Origin: Jimgerdemannia flammicorona
Lineage: Eukaryota; Mucoromycota; Endogonomycetes; Endogonales; Endogonaceae
Direction: 5' to 3'
Length of the DNA stretch: 28,266 bases
Assembly: GCA_003990745.1 (NCBI GenBank)
Contig: RBNI01000649.1
Location: forward strand, 1-28,266
Below, one piece after another: positions 9,640 through 19,630 of this stretch (position 1 is its first letter; each line of letters opens with the position of its first letter). The notes below the pieces were generated by a model. That model was not told the origin of the DNA. It made no database searches and saw nothing but the letters and a program-made list of their open reading frames with translations. Made by a program: the position numbers and the translations under genes.

Positions 9640-9954
9640 TCATCATTCTGAGATCACTATTACAATATATATATAAGTTACAAATTATAGAGATACAAAT
9701 AATAAGAATTTCAACAACTATATCACTAATATTAAATTTTAAATAAAATATTATATATTTAATAATATCTAAAATTATATTAAAAGTCTCATATTCTATT
9801 ATATATATCTAATTTAAAATTCTCAAATAAACTCTTTTCTTTATACTTATTGTTGAGATATAAGTAATATACACAATACTAATTTTATATTGGGTGAGAT
9901 CCTATTGCTGATATTTATATATAATAAACAAATGAAAAGAACATATCATTAAAA
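9640..9954. other. AT-rich stretch without recognisable genes
   Basis: Almost pure A/T with TATA-type runs and no reading frame of note. I see no terminal repeats or RNA gene here. Confidence 0.6.
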
Positions 9955-10029
9955 AGCAATATTTGAACTCAATTTGAATCAAAAATCCTCAATTTGATTT
10001 GATTTGAACCAACTCCAATTCAATTCGAT
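9955..10029. repeat. hAT-like subterminal repeat next to the Uma2-like gene
   Basis: Contains iterated TTTGATTTGATTTGAA and CAATTCAATTCGATTC motifs. These match the arms of the MITE at 11519-11872 and the subterminal region of the hAT at 1606-1697. It abuts the stop codon of the gene at 10030. No clear TIR is seen on its left side, so it may be a fragment. Confidence 0.5.
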
Positions 10030-10279
10030 TCAATGATTAATCTGCGTTCTCAATACTACCTGTTGAATTTGGTACAGATCTATGATGATGCTGGGGATTG
10101 TCACAGCCGGAGGGACCACCGCGTTATATCCAACAACAATGGGAACCCCCGCCACGATTGGAGGGTCCCAAAATATTTCCCTTGTCAGAATTTGTACTTG
10201 AAACTCAGGATGGCCGGCGGCATTACAACCAGTGGGGTTTTGCGAATGCTTCTGTACTGTACCGAAATCCCACTTCAAA

Positions 10280-10362
<83 letters not shown>

Positions 10363-10471
10363 TGTGAGCTTCGGAAATTCGATCACAATTAAAATATAAT
10401 AAAATACCTTAACTTTACCTCAATGTATCCCGGTGGCGGTGCGCCCTGCGTCCAAAGCTTCGCCTAATAAA

Positions 10472-10507
<36 letters not shown>

Positions 10508-11348
10508 GTTTCAGATATTCTATCATAAAGCAAAATAGTAGTCGTTGAGGACTTACGGTCATAGATCGGTGATTTTGCCCTTGCGCGTTCCGCTCGTCCC
10601 TCATCCCGTGAAGTTTGATGCCGAATACATAGCGCACGTACTGCTCCCGCAGCCAGCACTGACACTTGGATTCCCAATCGCGAGTGTTTTGATATAGAGC
10701 AATCTCACATATGATACGCGCATGTGGATTATTTCCCTACGAACAATTAATATTAGATATAATTTTCAAAACCAAAATGGTAGTGCGCAACGAAAATTCA
10801 GAGTACCCCAAAGTCACCGGGGGGGGGGGCAGGATACGGAAGTATGGGGCCTTGTACGTGACTATGCACTGGCGAAACACAAATATCAGGGGCGACGACG
10901 GCTCCACTTCCCCCGGGATCGTCATAAACTAGGCAAAGGACTAAGTATGGTTAAGATCATATACAAACAAAGAATCAAAAAGTATTGCAGGAAATCCACT
11001 TACGTGGTTGTCCGAAAACATCAATGGGAGCATCAATAAGTGCAGCGCCGTTGGCGAGATTAAAATGTCTTTGTAAGATCATAACAACAGCTTCGTGTAC
11101 GCAGTAAGCCATATCTACGACGAACACGCTGCCATCGGCTTTGAGCTCGAACTTGTACCCCGGCGATTCTCGACAAGCAACGAAAGTATTGTAGCGGCTC
11201 GGCGAAACTTGCGCGCCGATTTGCAAAGGCAATCTGCAATGCACACGCATCAAGCACTGGAAGATCTTGGCAAAGAAAGCTTTTTAACATGCACTTACCT
11301 ATCGGCAGTTATGGGATCTTGAGGGAGTCGAAGCCAGGTATTAGACAT
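10030..11348 (-). CDS. Uma2-like (PD-(D/E)XK) endonuclease-family protein, six exons, intact
   Basis: Six minus-strand exons join without a single stop into 870 nt (289 residues): 11348-11299, 11233-11004, 10928-10807, 10736-10557, 10463-10419 and 10272-10030. Introns have GT...AG ends (GTAAGT for introns 1, 2 and 4; GTACTC and GTAAAG for 3 and 5). Start is the ATG of MSNTWLRLPQDP. Visible landmarks are an N-terminal SPSRYNTFVACRESPGYKFE segment, APDICV (Asp about 108), RIICEIA (Glu about 145), DWESKCQCW (Lys about 158), QYVRYVFGIKL, then GYIEWDFGT and a C-terminal IDLYQIQQVVLRTQ. The D...E...K order with a following hydrophobic strand is that of PF05685 Uma2 nucleases; family assignment is inferred from motif order. 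Unlike its neighbours it is CpG-rich and undecayed. The intron 2 acceptor could alternatively lie 12 nt upstream, in frame. Function and expression are unknown; it could be a domesticated or element-borne nuclease. Confidence 0.8.
10287..10359. repeat. 73-nt A run inside intron 5
   Basis: An uninterrupted run of 73 A on the plus strand, that is, T on the sense strand of the gene, about 14 nt before the intron 5 acceptor. Removing it leaves an intron of 73 nt, the size of introns 1-3. Predicted Lys- or Phe-only peptides across it are artefacts. Confidence 0.95.
10473..10504. repeat. 32-nt A run inside intron 4
   Basis: Thirty-two A on the plus strand (sense-strand T) located immediately before the GTTTATTAG acceptor of intron 4, the position of a polypyrimidine tract. 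Without it the intron would be 61 nt. Confidence 0.95.
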
Positions 11349-11479
11349 AGCAGGGAAACGGCGAATGAGAAGTCCCCGCTCACCCTAGAAAAAAAAACTT
11401 TTTCCCAACAAAATTCGGACGTTCCTTCCCCACAGGATGACTACTAAATTACTAAATTAGGTATAGCTGTTCTCAGCCA

Positions 11480-11516
11480 CTCATGTGACATCTTGTGTTG
11501 AGACATGTAACATGAG
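11480..11516. repeat. Imperfect 37-bp palindrome next to the MITE
   Basis: CTCATGTGACAT and its near-complement ATGTAACATGAG face each other around a short loop, two bases from the MITE end. CATGTGAC also occurs in the hAT subterminal region near 1643. It may be a leftover of an element end or a cruciform-forming site. No function is inferred. Confidence 0.6.
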
Positions 11517-11518
11517 AC

Positions 11519-11872
11519 TAGTGCTCCCAACGATCAAAATCAAAGGTCCAATTCGATTTGAGATTTGATTTGAACTCTATTTTTCAAAATGTAATAACTC
11601 AATGAAAACAAATCCAAATTTAACAATATTTAGTTTGTTAGATTCCCCTATATAAGAGGAATCTAACAAGCTAAAGATCATTAAATTTGGATATGTTTCT
11701 ATTATGTTATTATATTTCAAAAAAAAATAGAGTTTGAATCAGACCCTCAATTTGATTCAAATTTGATTTGATTTGAACTTTATTTGAATTGAAAAATCTT
11801 CAATTCAATTTGATTCAAATGACTCTCAATTTGATTTAATTTGAATTAATTCAATTTGTTTGGAGGTACTAT
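11519..11872. mobile_element. Foldback hAT-type MITE
   Basis: A non-coding inverted-repeat element of about 350 bp. The left end TAGTGCTCCCAACGA and the right end (as reverse complement TAGTACCTCCAAACAA) are TIRs resembling the hAT end at 1680-1697. The two arms are complementary throughout, including a TTTGAACTCTATTTTT segment near 11570 and its partner near 11735. They meet in a perfect hairpin GTTAGATTCC / GGAATCTAAC centred at about 11652. The right arm is longer owing to extra TTGATTTGAA repeats. No obvious 8-bp target duplication is seen, so the ends may be eroded. Confidence 0.75.
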
Positions 11873-13306
11873 ATAAAACAGTAATATGAGAAGATAATAT
11901 AAGATAGCAATATAACTTTACTCTTCACAACTATAGAGTTTTTATTTTAAATCAATGAAGTAAACAAAGAAATCAAGAGGCCTCTGCCTGTTATACTTTC
12001 TATCTAGTTCATTCTTAATTCTCAATAATATACAGAACTAATATTACTTATTGAGAAAAAATATTCTGAAATTATTTTAATACTAGAGTTTAGTACTAAT
12101 ATCAATCAAGCCTTTTTTATACAAGTATAGTCTAGATTTTAAGCAAAATATTCCTTTATACAAATGGGCAATAGAGTACTAACTTCTGATATGTGTTATA
12201 TATTAATATTACTATAGTATATATTAATAAAGCTATTATTGAATAAAAGAAACTTATATATTAACTTTAAGCTACTCTTTTACTCAGTATCTCATATTTG
12301 TTATCTTAATCTACTAAAATCAGAAATTAGCTTATACTCAAAACTACTTACTATACTCAGACCTATATATCAACTGAACTTAGCTGTTTTCTCAGTTTCT
12401 CTCTCAACTAAATAGTAGTATATATAGCAGAAGTAGAGTTACTGAAAAATACTAATATAATATATATATTTATAATAAATACAAATTATATTGACACTTA
12501 ATTTAATAGAGATATTCTGGTGAAAAATGAGTAAGTTTTATTATTCTTTAATTGTTGAAAAAAAATACAACTTATACTTAATATCTATAAGCCTGTCTAA
12601 AGCAATCTTGAGATAATACTAAATAGTAGAAATATTAGAATAGCTGATAATTAAGACTATAGCAATTTACTACAAATCTCAGTATTTAGAAAATAATTAT
12701 CTTGAGCTTATTCTTTTGATATCAGAGCAATAATGTACTTTATAAAAGTATGACCATTAATACTGGATATATCTTGATAGAATATTTGATATCAATAAGC
12801 ATAAGATCTTATTATTCATTATTTTTATTATAGACAAAAACAATAAAGATATTTTAGTTATCTATATATATTTTACTCTCTTCTCTAGCAATAAGTATAC
12901 TATTATAAGCTATAATATAGATATACTTACCAGTTTCTTCACTATATATAAGGAGAAGATAACCAAAGACTATAACAAAACTTTGACAAATCTAATTAAG
13001 AAGAATTCTATTCTTTTATTGCTATAATAGATATTGACTATAAAGAACATAGAGTTCTTATAGCTGTCTGGTCAGAAATTTGCCTTTTTCTTTATTATTT
13101 TCATTTTTGGTAATATTGAAAGAATGAAATAAGAAACCAACTTAGATATAATAGAGATAATCTTATAGTTCATCAAAGACAAATTTTTTAAATATACTTA
13201 AATATAGTTATTTAAATAATATATCAAATAGAAATAGAGCCATAAGATATTTACATATATATTAGCTAATAGAAATAAGTACTTGAGTAGCTTATATTAT
13301 AACAAA
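11873..13306. other. AT-rich isochore, no gene recognised
   Basis: Extremely AT-rich sequence dense in TATA, TAT and TTA words, with stops in every frame on both strands. Probably mobile-element sequence decayed beyond recognition. No RNA gene, TIR or LTR pair found by eye. Confidence 0.6.
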
Positions 13307-13850
13307 CTACAGCTAAAGTTTTTTTTTTTTTTTTTTTTTTTTATAATTGCTTAGACTCCTATATTTATTACTAATTTATATCTATATAATATATTATCAA
13401 AGCTTTACTCTCTATTCAACCTCTTTATATAACCTACCTCTAATATCTTTTCAATAAAAAGTAACTACTCTCTCAATTGTCTAAATCCTTCTTTTACTCT
13501 TTATATAAATCTTTTTTACTAGTCTATAATATAGCTCCCTTTTGAGTCTTTACTTAGCCTACTACCTATTTAATAATTTTAACAATAACTACTTCAACCT
13601 TACTACTTTTACTCCTAGTGGTAACTACTGGCTATCCTTAAATATATATAGTTAATATCTAGAAAAATTAATCTAAATTACAAGAGCCTATTCTATAGAA
13701 AGCTATTTATTATTAACTTCTTCCTACTAGCTATAACTGAAGGGTCTCTCATCACTCTCTATCTATTCTATCTAAAGATTGTAATCTCAATTAACTCTCA
13801 ATAACTAATCAGAAATCAGACAATACCTTGTACTCTCTATAGCTAAAGTT
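13307..13850 (-). mobile_element. Old minus-strand retroposon with poly(A), AATAAA and target duplication
   Basis: A 24-nt T run (13319-13342) opens a segment whose plus strand is pyrimidine-rich, unlike the flanks. It ends at a 14-bp duplication: CTACAGCTAAAGTT at 13307-13320 and CTATAGCTAAAGTT at 13837-13850, differing by one CA-to-TA change. On the minus strand the last bases are AATAAATATAGGAGTC, about 27 nt before the poly(A). Size is about 500 bp. Stops fill all frames, and the sense strand is G/A-rich as in the LINE at 24-28 kb, so it may be a 5'-truncated LINE or a dependent retroposon. Confidence 0.6.
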
Positions 13851-15510
13851 CTTACTGAACTTAATATAGTTCTAAAAGAAGAAGTAGAGTTTATAAAATA
13901 TATTCAAAGTATCTAGCTAGGATCTTTTCTTATAAGCTAGTATTTTTAGGAATATATAAATACTATAATAGTTCTAGATATTCTACTAGTGAAACTTTCA
14001 ATAACTAATAATCATATTGAAAGTAGAAAAAACTTACTTAAGATATAGCTAATTTTAGAGTTTTAGTAAAGTGAGAGACTTCTATAATTCAATGAGCTAG
14101 TTATTATACTGAATCATACTGACAATCTTAGATCATATTTATCTCAAAGCATACTATATAGAACCACTTACTCTAAGATAGAGAATATGAGATTGTAATA
14201 TCTCTTGATAAATAAACTATTGAATATAAGTTTCCTTAGATTGTCTTTCTTGATAATAGTTAGATATAAGCTATAAGTATCAAATACTTAGTTAGTCAGT
14301 CAAAGATCAATAATCTTGAAGTAGTAAATAGAAAAATTTATATAAATATAGAATTAGAGAACTCTATCAGACTTACTAGTTATATAGATATTGATATCTC
14401 AATATTTCTCTTTTTTTAATTATAATGATAGAAGAGATCTAGCAAAATAATACTTATATATTTATATATTTAACTTACTATTGATATAGAGTCTATATTT
14501 ATAGTAAAGTTATAACAGATACATATTTAGTATAAGTATTTAATTTCTAATTAAAGAATAGAGCCTATAAATATCTATATATAGTTGCAATTTTTATCAA
14601 TAGACTGAGACTTTATATAGAATATCAATATCTCTCAAAAATTATATTTATTAATAAGTAACAAGTATTTCTTATTCAATATATCTTTCTATAAGCTTTA
14701 AACTATATTAATACTATCTCAAAATAATCTAGAGAGTAAAGAAAATATAGTAGAAAAGCTTGAGTAACTATTTGAAAATAATACTAATAAAACCTTAGCT
14801 AATAAGTAATATAAGAAGATAATAGATAAGCAGTGTAAGAAGAAAGATAAGTATAAAGTCAATATAGAGGATCTTACCAAAATTCAAAGTTCTAAAATTA
14901 TTAACCTTGAGGTTCTCAATAATTTTATTATATTTAAGTATATTTTAGTTAATAAATATTCTAATATTATAAAGTAGAATACTATAGCTATATATGAATA
15001 ATATCTTACTGATCATTTTCTCTTATCTCTACCAACTTATAACTAATCTATATCTCTATCAGAAAGTTGGAGCTTCAGAGAGAGATAGCTGATCTCATAT
15101 CTAGTCTAGAGAGTTTTATTAACTCAGTTCTATATAAGAAAGCACTTATATAAGTCTCTCAACTTAGTCTAAAAATTAAATATATGATAGAAGTTACTAT
15201 ATTTTATTTACTTAATATTGAGAAAAAGCAGTAATAGTATTAATTATTTGTAAGCTTTTAATAAAAAAAAAAAGATCAGATCAATATATTATAGTATAAT
15301 AAGAATATAGTGTATATTTTTAAAATAAATCTTAAACTATATTTGTAATTATAAATCTCATTCTACATAAGCTTAGAGCTGTAATTGAGGTATATTAATT
15401 AAGATAGATTATAGAGAAAAGATAATATTTTAGAAAATAATATAGTAGTAAAAGATAGAATCATTAATCTTTAATAGAGACTTAGTAATATAAATAGATC
15501 AGAATTATGT
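13851..15510. other. AT-rich decayed sequence
   Basis: A plus-strand frame near 14180-14450 and another near 14790-14940 look faintly protein-like (Lys/Ile-rich) but carry many stops and match no family I can name. Probably a heavily mutated mobile element. Confidence 0.5.
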
Positions 15511-16385
15511 CTGGTTTAGTAGAAGTACTATCCTATTGATATACTATTATTAGTAATCTTAGTAATATATTTAGTATAAAAGATAATATAGTAGTTAAGA
15601 AGAGTATATCTGGTCTAGTAAAAGTACTACTCTGTTGATATATATATTATTATTAATAATCTCAGCAATACATTTAGTATAAAAGGTAATGTAATAGTTA
15701 AGAAGAGTATATTAAACTAAGATTACTATAAGAGAAATATAGTTACTAATATAGGCTAAAAAAGTTATAAGCTTTATTAGACTCAAATAGATATTGCAAA
15801 TAATATTAAAATATATAAATAGGTTAGAGATAAATATAGATATATCCAGAAGGTCTTTGATCTCATTCTATAAAAATAATACAGCAGAGAAATACTACTC
15901 TATTGATATAATATTATTAGTAATCTCAATAATATATTTAATATGAAAGATGATATAGTAGTCAAGAAGAGTATGTCAAACTAAGATTGCTATGAGAGAG
16001 ATATAATCTAGATTAGAGAAGTAGTGGGCTCCATTAGCCTCAAGTAGATATTATAAATGATACTGAAATAAGTAAGTAGATAAGATAAATATAGATATAT
16101 CTAAGAGATCCTTGATCTTATTTTATAAAAATAAAGTAGCAAGAAAACACTACTTTATTAATATACTATTATTAGTAATTTCAGTAATACATTTAGTATA
16201 AAAAGTAATATAGTAGTTAAGAAGAGTATATCAATCTGAGGTTATTATAGAGAAGATATAGTTTAGACTAAGAAAGTAGTAGGCTCTATCAATCTTAAGT
16301 AGATATTATAAATATACTAAAATATATAAGTAGAATAGAGATAAATATAGATATATCTAAGAGGTCTTTAAATCTATTATATATA
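15511..16385. repeat. Tandem array, period about 255-270 bp, AT-rich
   Basis: Recurring blocks contain ATACTATTATTAGTAAT, AGTAATACATTTAGTATAAA, GTAGTTAAGAAGAGTATATC and AATATAGATATATCTAAGAG in the same order. Equivalent points lie at about 15527 (a short 100-bp unit), 15625, 15893 and 16148. The short first unit lacks the central part. Copies differ mainly by transitions. The array could be an internal repeat of a decayed element. Confidence 0.75.
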
Positions 16386-16999
16386 TATATAAACTAACTT
16401 GAATAAAGATTCTTAGAAGATATTAAATAATTAAATAGTTAAAACTAGCTATACTCAATTTAATAGTTATTTTATAGAGAAGAAATATTCTAAAATTTAT
16501 AATTTAGCTTATAAGTAAAAAAGATATATCAAAATATATATTTATAAAAACATATATATATATTAAATAAAATTATTTAATTTAGTCATTAGGTATAGTC
16601 TAATAGTTTAATATACTATTTTTTTTAAACAATGAGATATCTAGTTAAAGTCTCTAAATAATTCATATATATCAATCTGGATTTTTTTAAGAACTCTATA
16701 TTATTTAGAAAAGTAGTATACTGAACTGTTAGATTATCAATATATAGCTCTAATAAAATAAATATAATTTTGGATATTTTATTAAAAAGATTAGATCTTA
16801 ATATTATTAAAATTATTAAATATATATAAGATATCAGTATCTAATTATTAAAAAGATTCTTTAAGACTAATAAAAGAATATAAATTTTTAAAAGAAATTA
16901 TTTATAAAAATAATAATATATATATCTTTAATTAGTAAAAATCTTTACTATATAGTATTTATAATATCTAATAATACTTTTTCTAACTTATTATAAATA
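16386..16999. other. AT-rich stretch without recognisable genes
   Basis: Near-pure A/T with all frames closed. It lies between the tandem array and an LTR-like segment. Nothing assignable seen. Confidence 0.55.
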
Positions 17000-17545
17000 A
17001 TTATATTAAGATATATATATCTATTATAATATACTAGCTCAATAAAGACAAATTACAAAATTAGAACTACTATATAGATTGGCTTGAGCCTTTAGTTATT
17101 TGGTCAAAAGTAACCAATAAAATATTTAATAGTTTTAATATTTTTATTGATATTTAGTAATATAAAGATAAACTAAATTTTTGTTCAGATTTTCTTATTT
17201 AAATATTACAGTTTTTCTATTTATATAGAGTGAGTAGTTTTCAGTATTTTTAATAGTTGAGCCAAATTAGCTTAGTAGACTTTTGAGATAGATAATTTAG
17301 ATAATATAGGTTCTTCTTGAATTAACAGACTTCTTGAGATAGATAGCTTGAGTAATGCAGATTCTTCCTAAATTAATAGACTTTTTGAGACAGATAACTT
17401 AAATATTGTAGATTTTTTCTAAATTAGTAGATGTCTTCCTTATATTAGAAAGTAGACTAGAGTGCAAATTTGGAATAATGCTCACAATCTCCTAAAAGTG
17501 ACTTTTGAGTAGATATTTTATACTATTATAGTTACTATCTAGTTG
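17000..17545 (-). repeat. LTR-like segment 1, reverse orientation, decayed
   Basis: On the minus strand this reads AAAGTCACTTTTAGGAGATTGTGAGC, then CTAGTCTACTTTCTAATATAAGGAAG and CTCAAGCCAATCTATATAG. It is the inverted, more decayed counterpart of the plus-strand segments at 18825-19235 and 19790-20400, which share these landmarks in the same order. Multiple AAGTTATCTGTCTCAAAAAG-type internal repeats occur. Confidence 0.6.
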
Positions 17546-17639
17546 CTATGTAGCTAATTATAGATTGCTATTTCTGGTAATATTTAGCTATTTCTATTAA
17601 GAATATAAATATAAAATTCTGATATAGTATACTAGCTAG

Positions 17640-17994
17640 AAATACTTTGTATCCTTATTTGACTATCTGGATTATTTATATAAGTTGGTACAGTAGAGTA
17701 GTTCTGGTTATCTAGTATATCTAAAATAGTATATGGTTGAATTATAGTAACTAATTTAGATAGTAACTTGGTATATTTCTCTGCTAGCTTATTATATCAG
17801 CTCTTATTAAAGAATAGTTTATTCTAGACTATTATTTAGTCATTATTTCAACATAAGTAGATATCTTCTATATCTGCTTCAATTTTATTATTTTCTTCAG
17901 TTTTAGAGCTATTTTATTCTAAAGGCTTCTCTTTTTCTTTAGGGAATAGTATTTCAATATAATAGATAATACTCTAATAAGTAGTGGGGGCCAT
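17640..17994 (-). pseudogene. Gag-like reading frame, degraded
   Basis: From an ATG at 17994 the minus strand reads MAPTTY, then IYYIEILFPKEKEKP, an acidic stretch, YNKLAEKYTKLLSKLVTI and LDILDNQNYSTVPTYI, to about 17640. TAG/TAA/TGA codons interrupt it roughly every 10-40 codons. Several are former Gln codons (CAG/CAA). Position downstream of an LTR-like segment on the same strand (18565-18790) and the charged helical composition suggest a gag remnant of an LTR retroelement. No protease or RT follows, so the element may have been gag-only or deleted. Confidence 0.35.
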
Positions 17995-18532
17995 TATTTA
18001 GACATCTTTAAGGAGAAATTAAACCTAGGTTAATACTTCTATATTTTGCTTATAGATGATATAAAGTCTGTCTGCTGCAATAGTATTCTTTCAAGAGACC
18101 TATAATATATCTGATATAGATATACTTAAGGATTGAGAGATCTTATAGTTGGTTTTCAATAGTATAGTATACTTATAGCTAGTGGATTTCTAGAATTCAC
18201 TAGACTATAGTGAGTTTTTTTAAACTAAGATAGAGAAATTGACAGAGCTTAAAGAGAACTAAGAATAAGAGTTTAGAGATACTAGTTGATTCTCTAAATC
18301 AATATATAAGAGATAATATATCTTGAGATAATTAATATATATAGAAGTCTTTAGAGTATATATATTTATATTTTATATATAATATAATAAGCAAATAATA
18401 TAGTATAATCAGATAATATAAATATTCAGTATAATGTAGTTATTATATTTAGTTATCTATATATACTACAACTTATATAATTAGTCAGATATATCAAATC
18501 AAATATATTGATCTATATCTTAAGATTATATC

Positions 18533-18610
18533 TATACCCAGCAGATATACTTATACCTAGTAGATATATCTATATCTAGCAGACATATCTGTATCTATCA
18601 GATATATCTA
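18533..18610. repeat. Short array of an 18-19-bp unit
   Basis: Four imperfect copies of TATACCTAGTAGATATATC-like sequence. They resemble the 18-bp array at 19523-19630 and likewise flank an LTR-like promoter segment. Confidence 0.6.
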
Positions 18611-18790
18611 AGTGGTTTTTAGCAGATATATCTCTTAAAGTGAAGTAGGCAGACTTGTCTTTTGCTTTTTGGTTTTAAATTTCAGACTAAGATTTATTTA
18701 CTCAAATCTCTAAGATATTTTATATAGTTATGATTACTATTTGGGTAATTATAGAATGTGTAATAATACTACTTTAAAGAGAGAGTAACC
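18565..18790 (-). repeat. LTR-like promoter segment, reverse orientation
   Basis: On the minus strand the order is ACTATATAAAATATC (TATA box-like), AGAGATTTGAGTAAATAAATC (with AATAAA), then AAAAGACAAGTCTGCCTAC and TATCTGCTAAAAACCACTT. The same order recurs on the plus strand at 19630-19800, where the sequence is less decayed. The pair is therefore an inverted duplication of an LTR promoter/R region. Confidence 0.6.
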
Positions 18791-18824
18791 AGATAAATCT
18801 ACTAAAGAATTCAGAAAGAATTGT

Positions 18825-19235
18825 AATACTTAAAAAAAATGCCTACTCTAAAGTCACTTTTAAGAGATTGTGAGCTTAAGGTCTGATTCACACTCTGGTC
18901 TACTTTCTGATATAAAGAAGTCTATCAATTTTAGAAAGAATCTATACTACCAAGTTATCTGCTTTATTTAAAAAAACCTACTAATTCAGGAAGAATCTAC
19001 ATCACTCACTATCTAAGAAAATTCTACTTTACCTAAGAATTTGCTATCTAATTAGAAAATTTCTAAAATTATTCATATTATATAAAACAGAACTTACATC
19101 TATTTTCTGAGAGAAATTATTGAATATTTTATTGCTTTTTGACAAAATAACTAAGAGCTCAAGCCAATCTATATATATAGTAGCCCTGATCTTGTAATTT
19201 ACTTTAATTGAGCTGATATATTATATTTGAAGACT
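18825..19235 (+). repeat. LTR-like segment 2, forward orientation
   Basis: Contains TGCCTACTCTAAAGTCACTT, AAGAGATTGTGAGC, GGTCTACTTTCTGATATAAAG and CTCAAGCCAATCTATATATA. It matches segment 1 (inverted) over its length and the start of segment 3 (direct). Confidence 0.6.
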
Positions 19236-19522
19236 CAATTGAAAATCTATATAACTTTTTAGCTTACAAGAACCCAATAGCCAAACTGATACAAGACTAA
19301 TCTCTACTACTATAGAAGAATGAGTCATTCTTTCTTAGCAGCTCTGTGTAGCAGTGTTTTACTTACAGTTCTTAGAATTTTGTATATTGTGATGAGTAAC
19401 AGAATTATACTGCTGAAATCATAAATTAGCCACATACTATATCTAGAGCACTAAGCAACCAAGACTGCTTTACTGCACCAACCTATATATTTAGCCAGAG
19501 ATATCAGAAATAGTATATTTAC
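19236..19522. other. Intervening sequence without recognisable genes
   Basis: About 290 bp of mixed composition between LTR-like segment 2 and the 18-bp array. No open frame of note. Confidence 0.5.
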
Positions 19523-19630
19523 CTATACCCTCAAGATATACTATACCCTCAAGATATACTATACCCTCAAGATATACTATACCCTCAAGGTACACTATAC
19601 CCTCAAGATATACTGTACTCTCAAGGAACA
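19523..19630. repeat. 18-bp minisatellite, six copies
   Basis: Six head-to-tail copies of CTATACCCTCAAGATATA with exact 18-bp spacing. The first three are identical and the last three carry one to four changes. Confidence 0.93.

Noticed and set aside
10033..10392. Plus-strand frames ending in long poly-lysine
   Set aside because: The Lys run is translation of the 73-A homopolymer, and the rest is antisense to exon 6 of the spliced minus-strand gene, which explains the region better.
10030..11348. Bacterial contamination as the source of the Uma2-like gene
   Set aside because: Five GT-AG introns of fungal size and fungal mobile elements on both sides argue for a resident eukaryotic gene.
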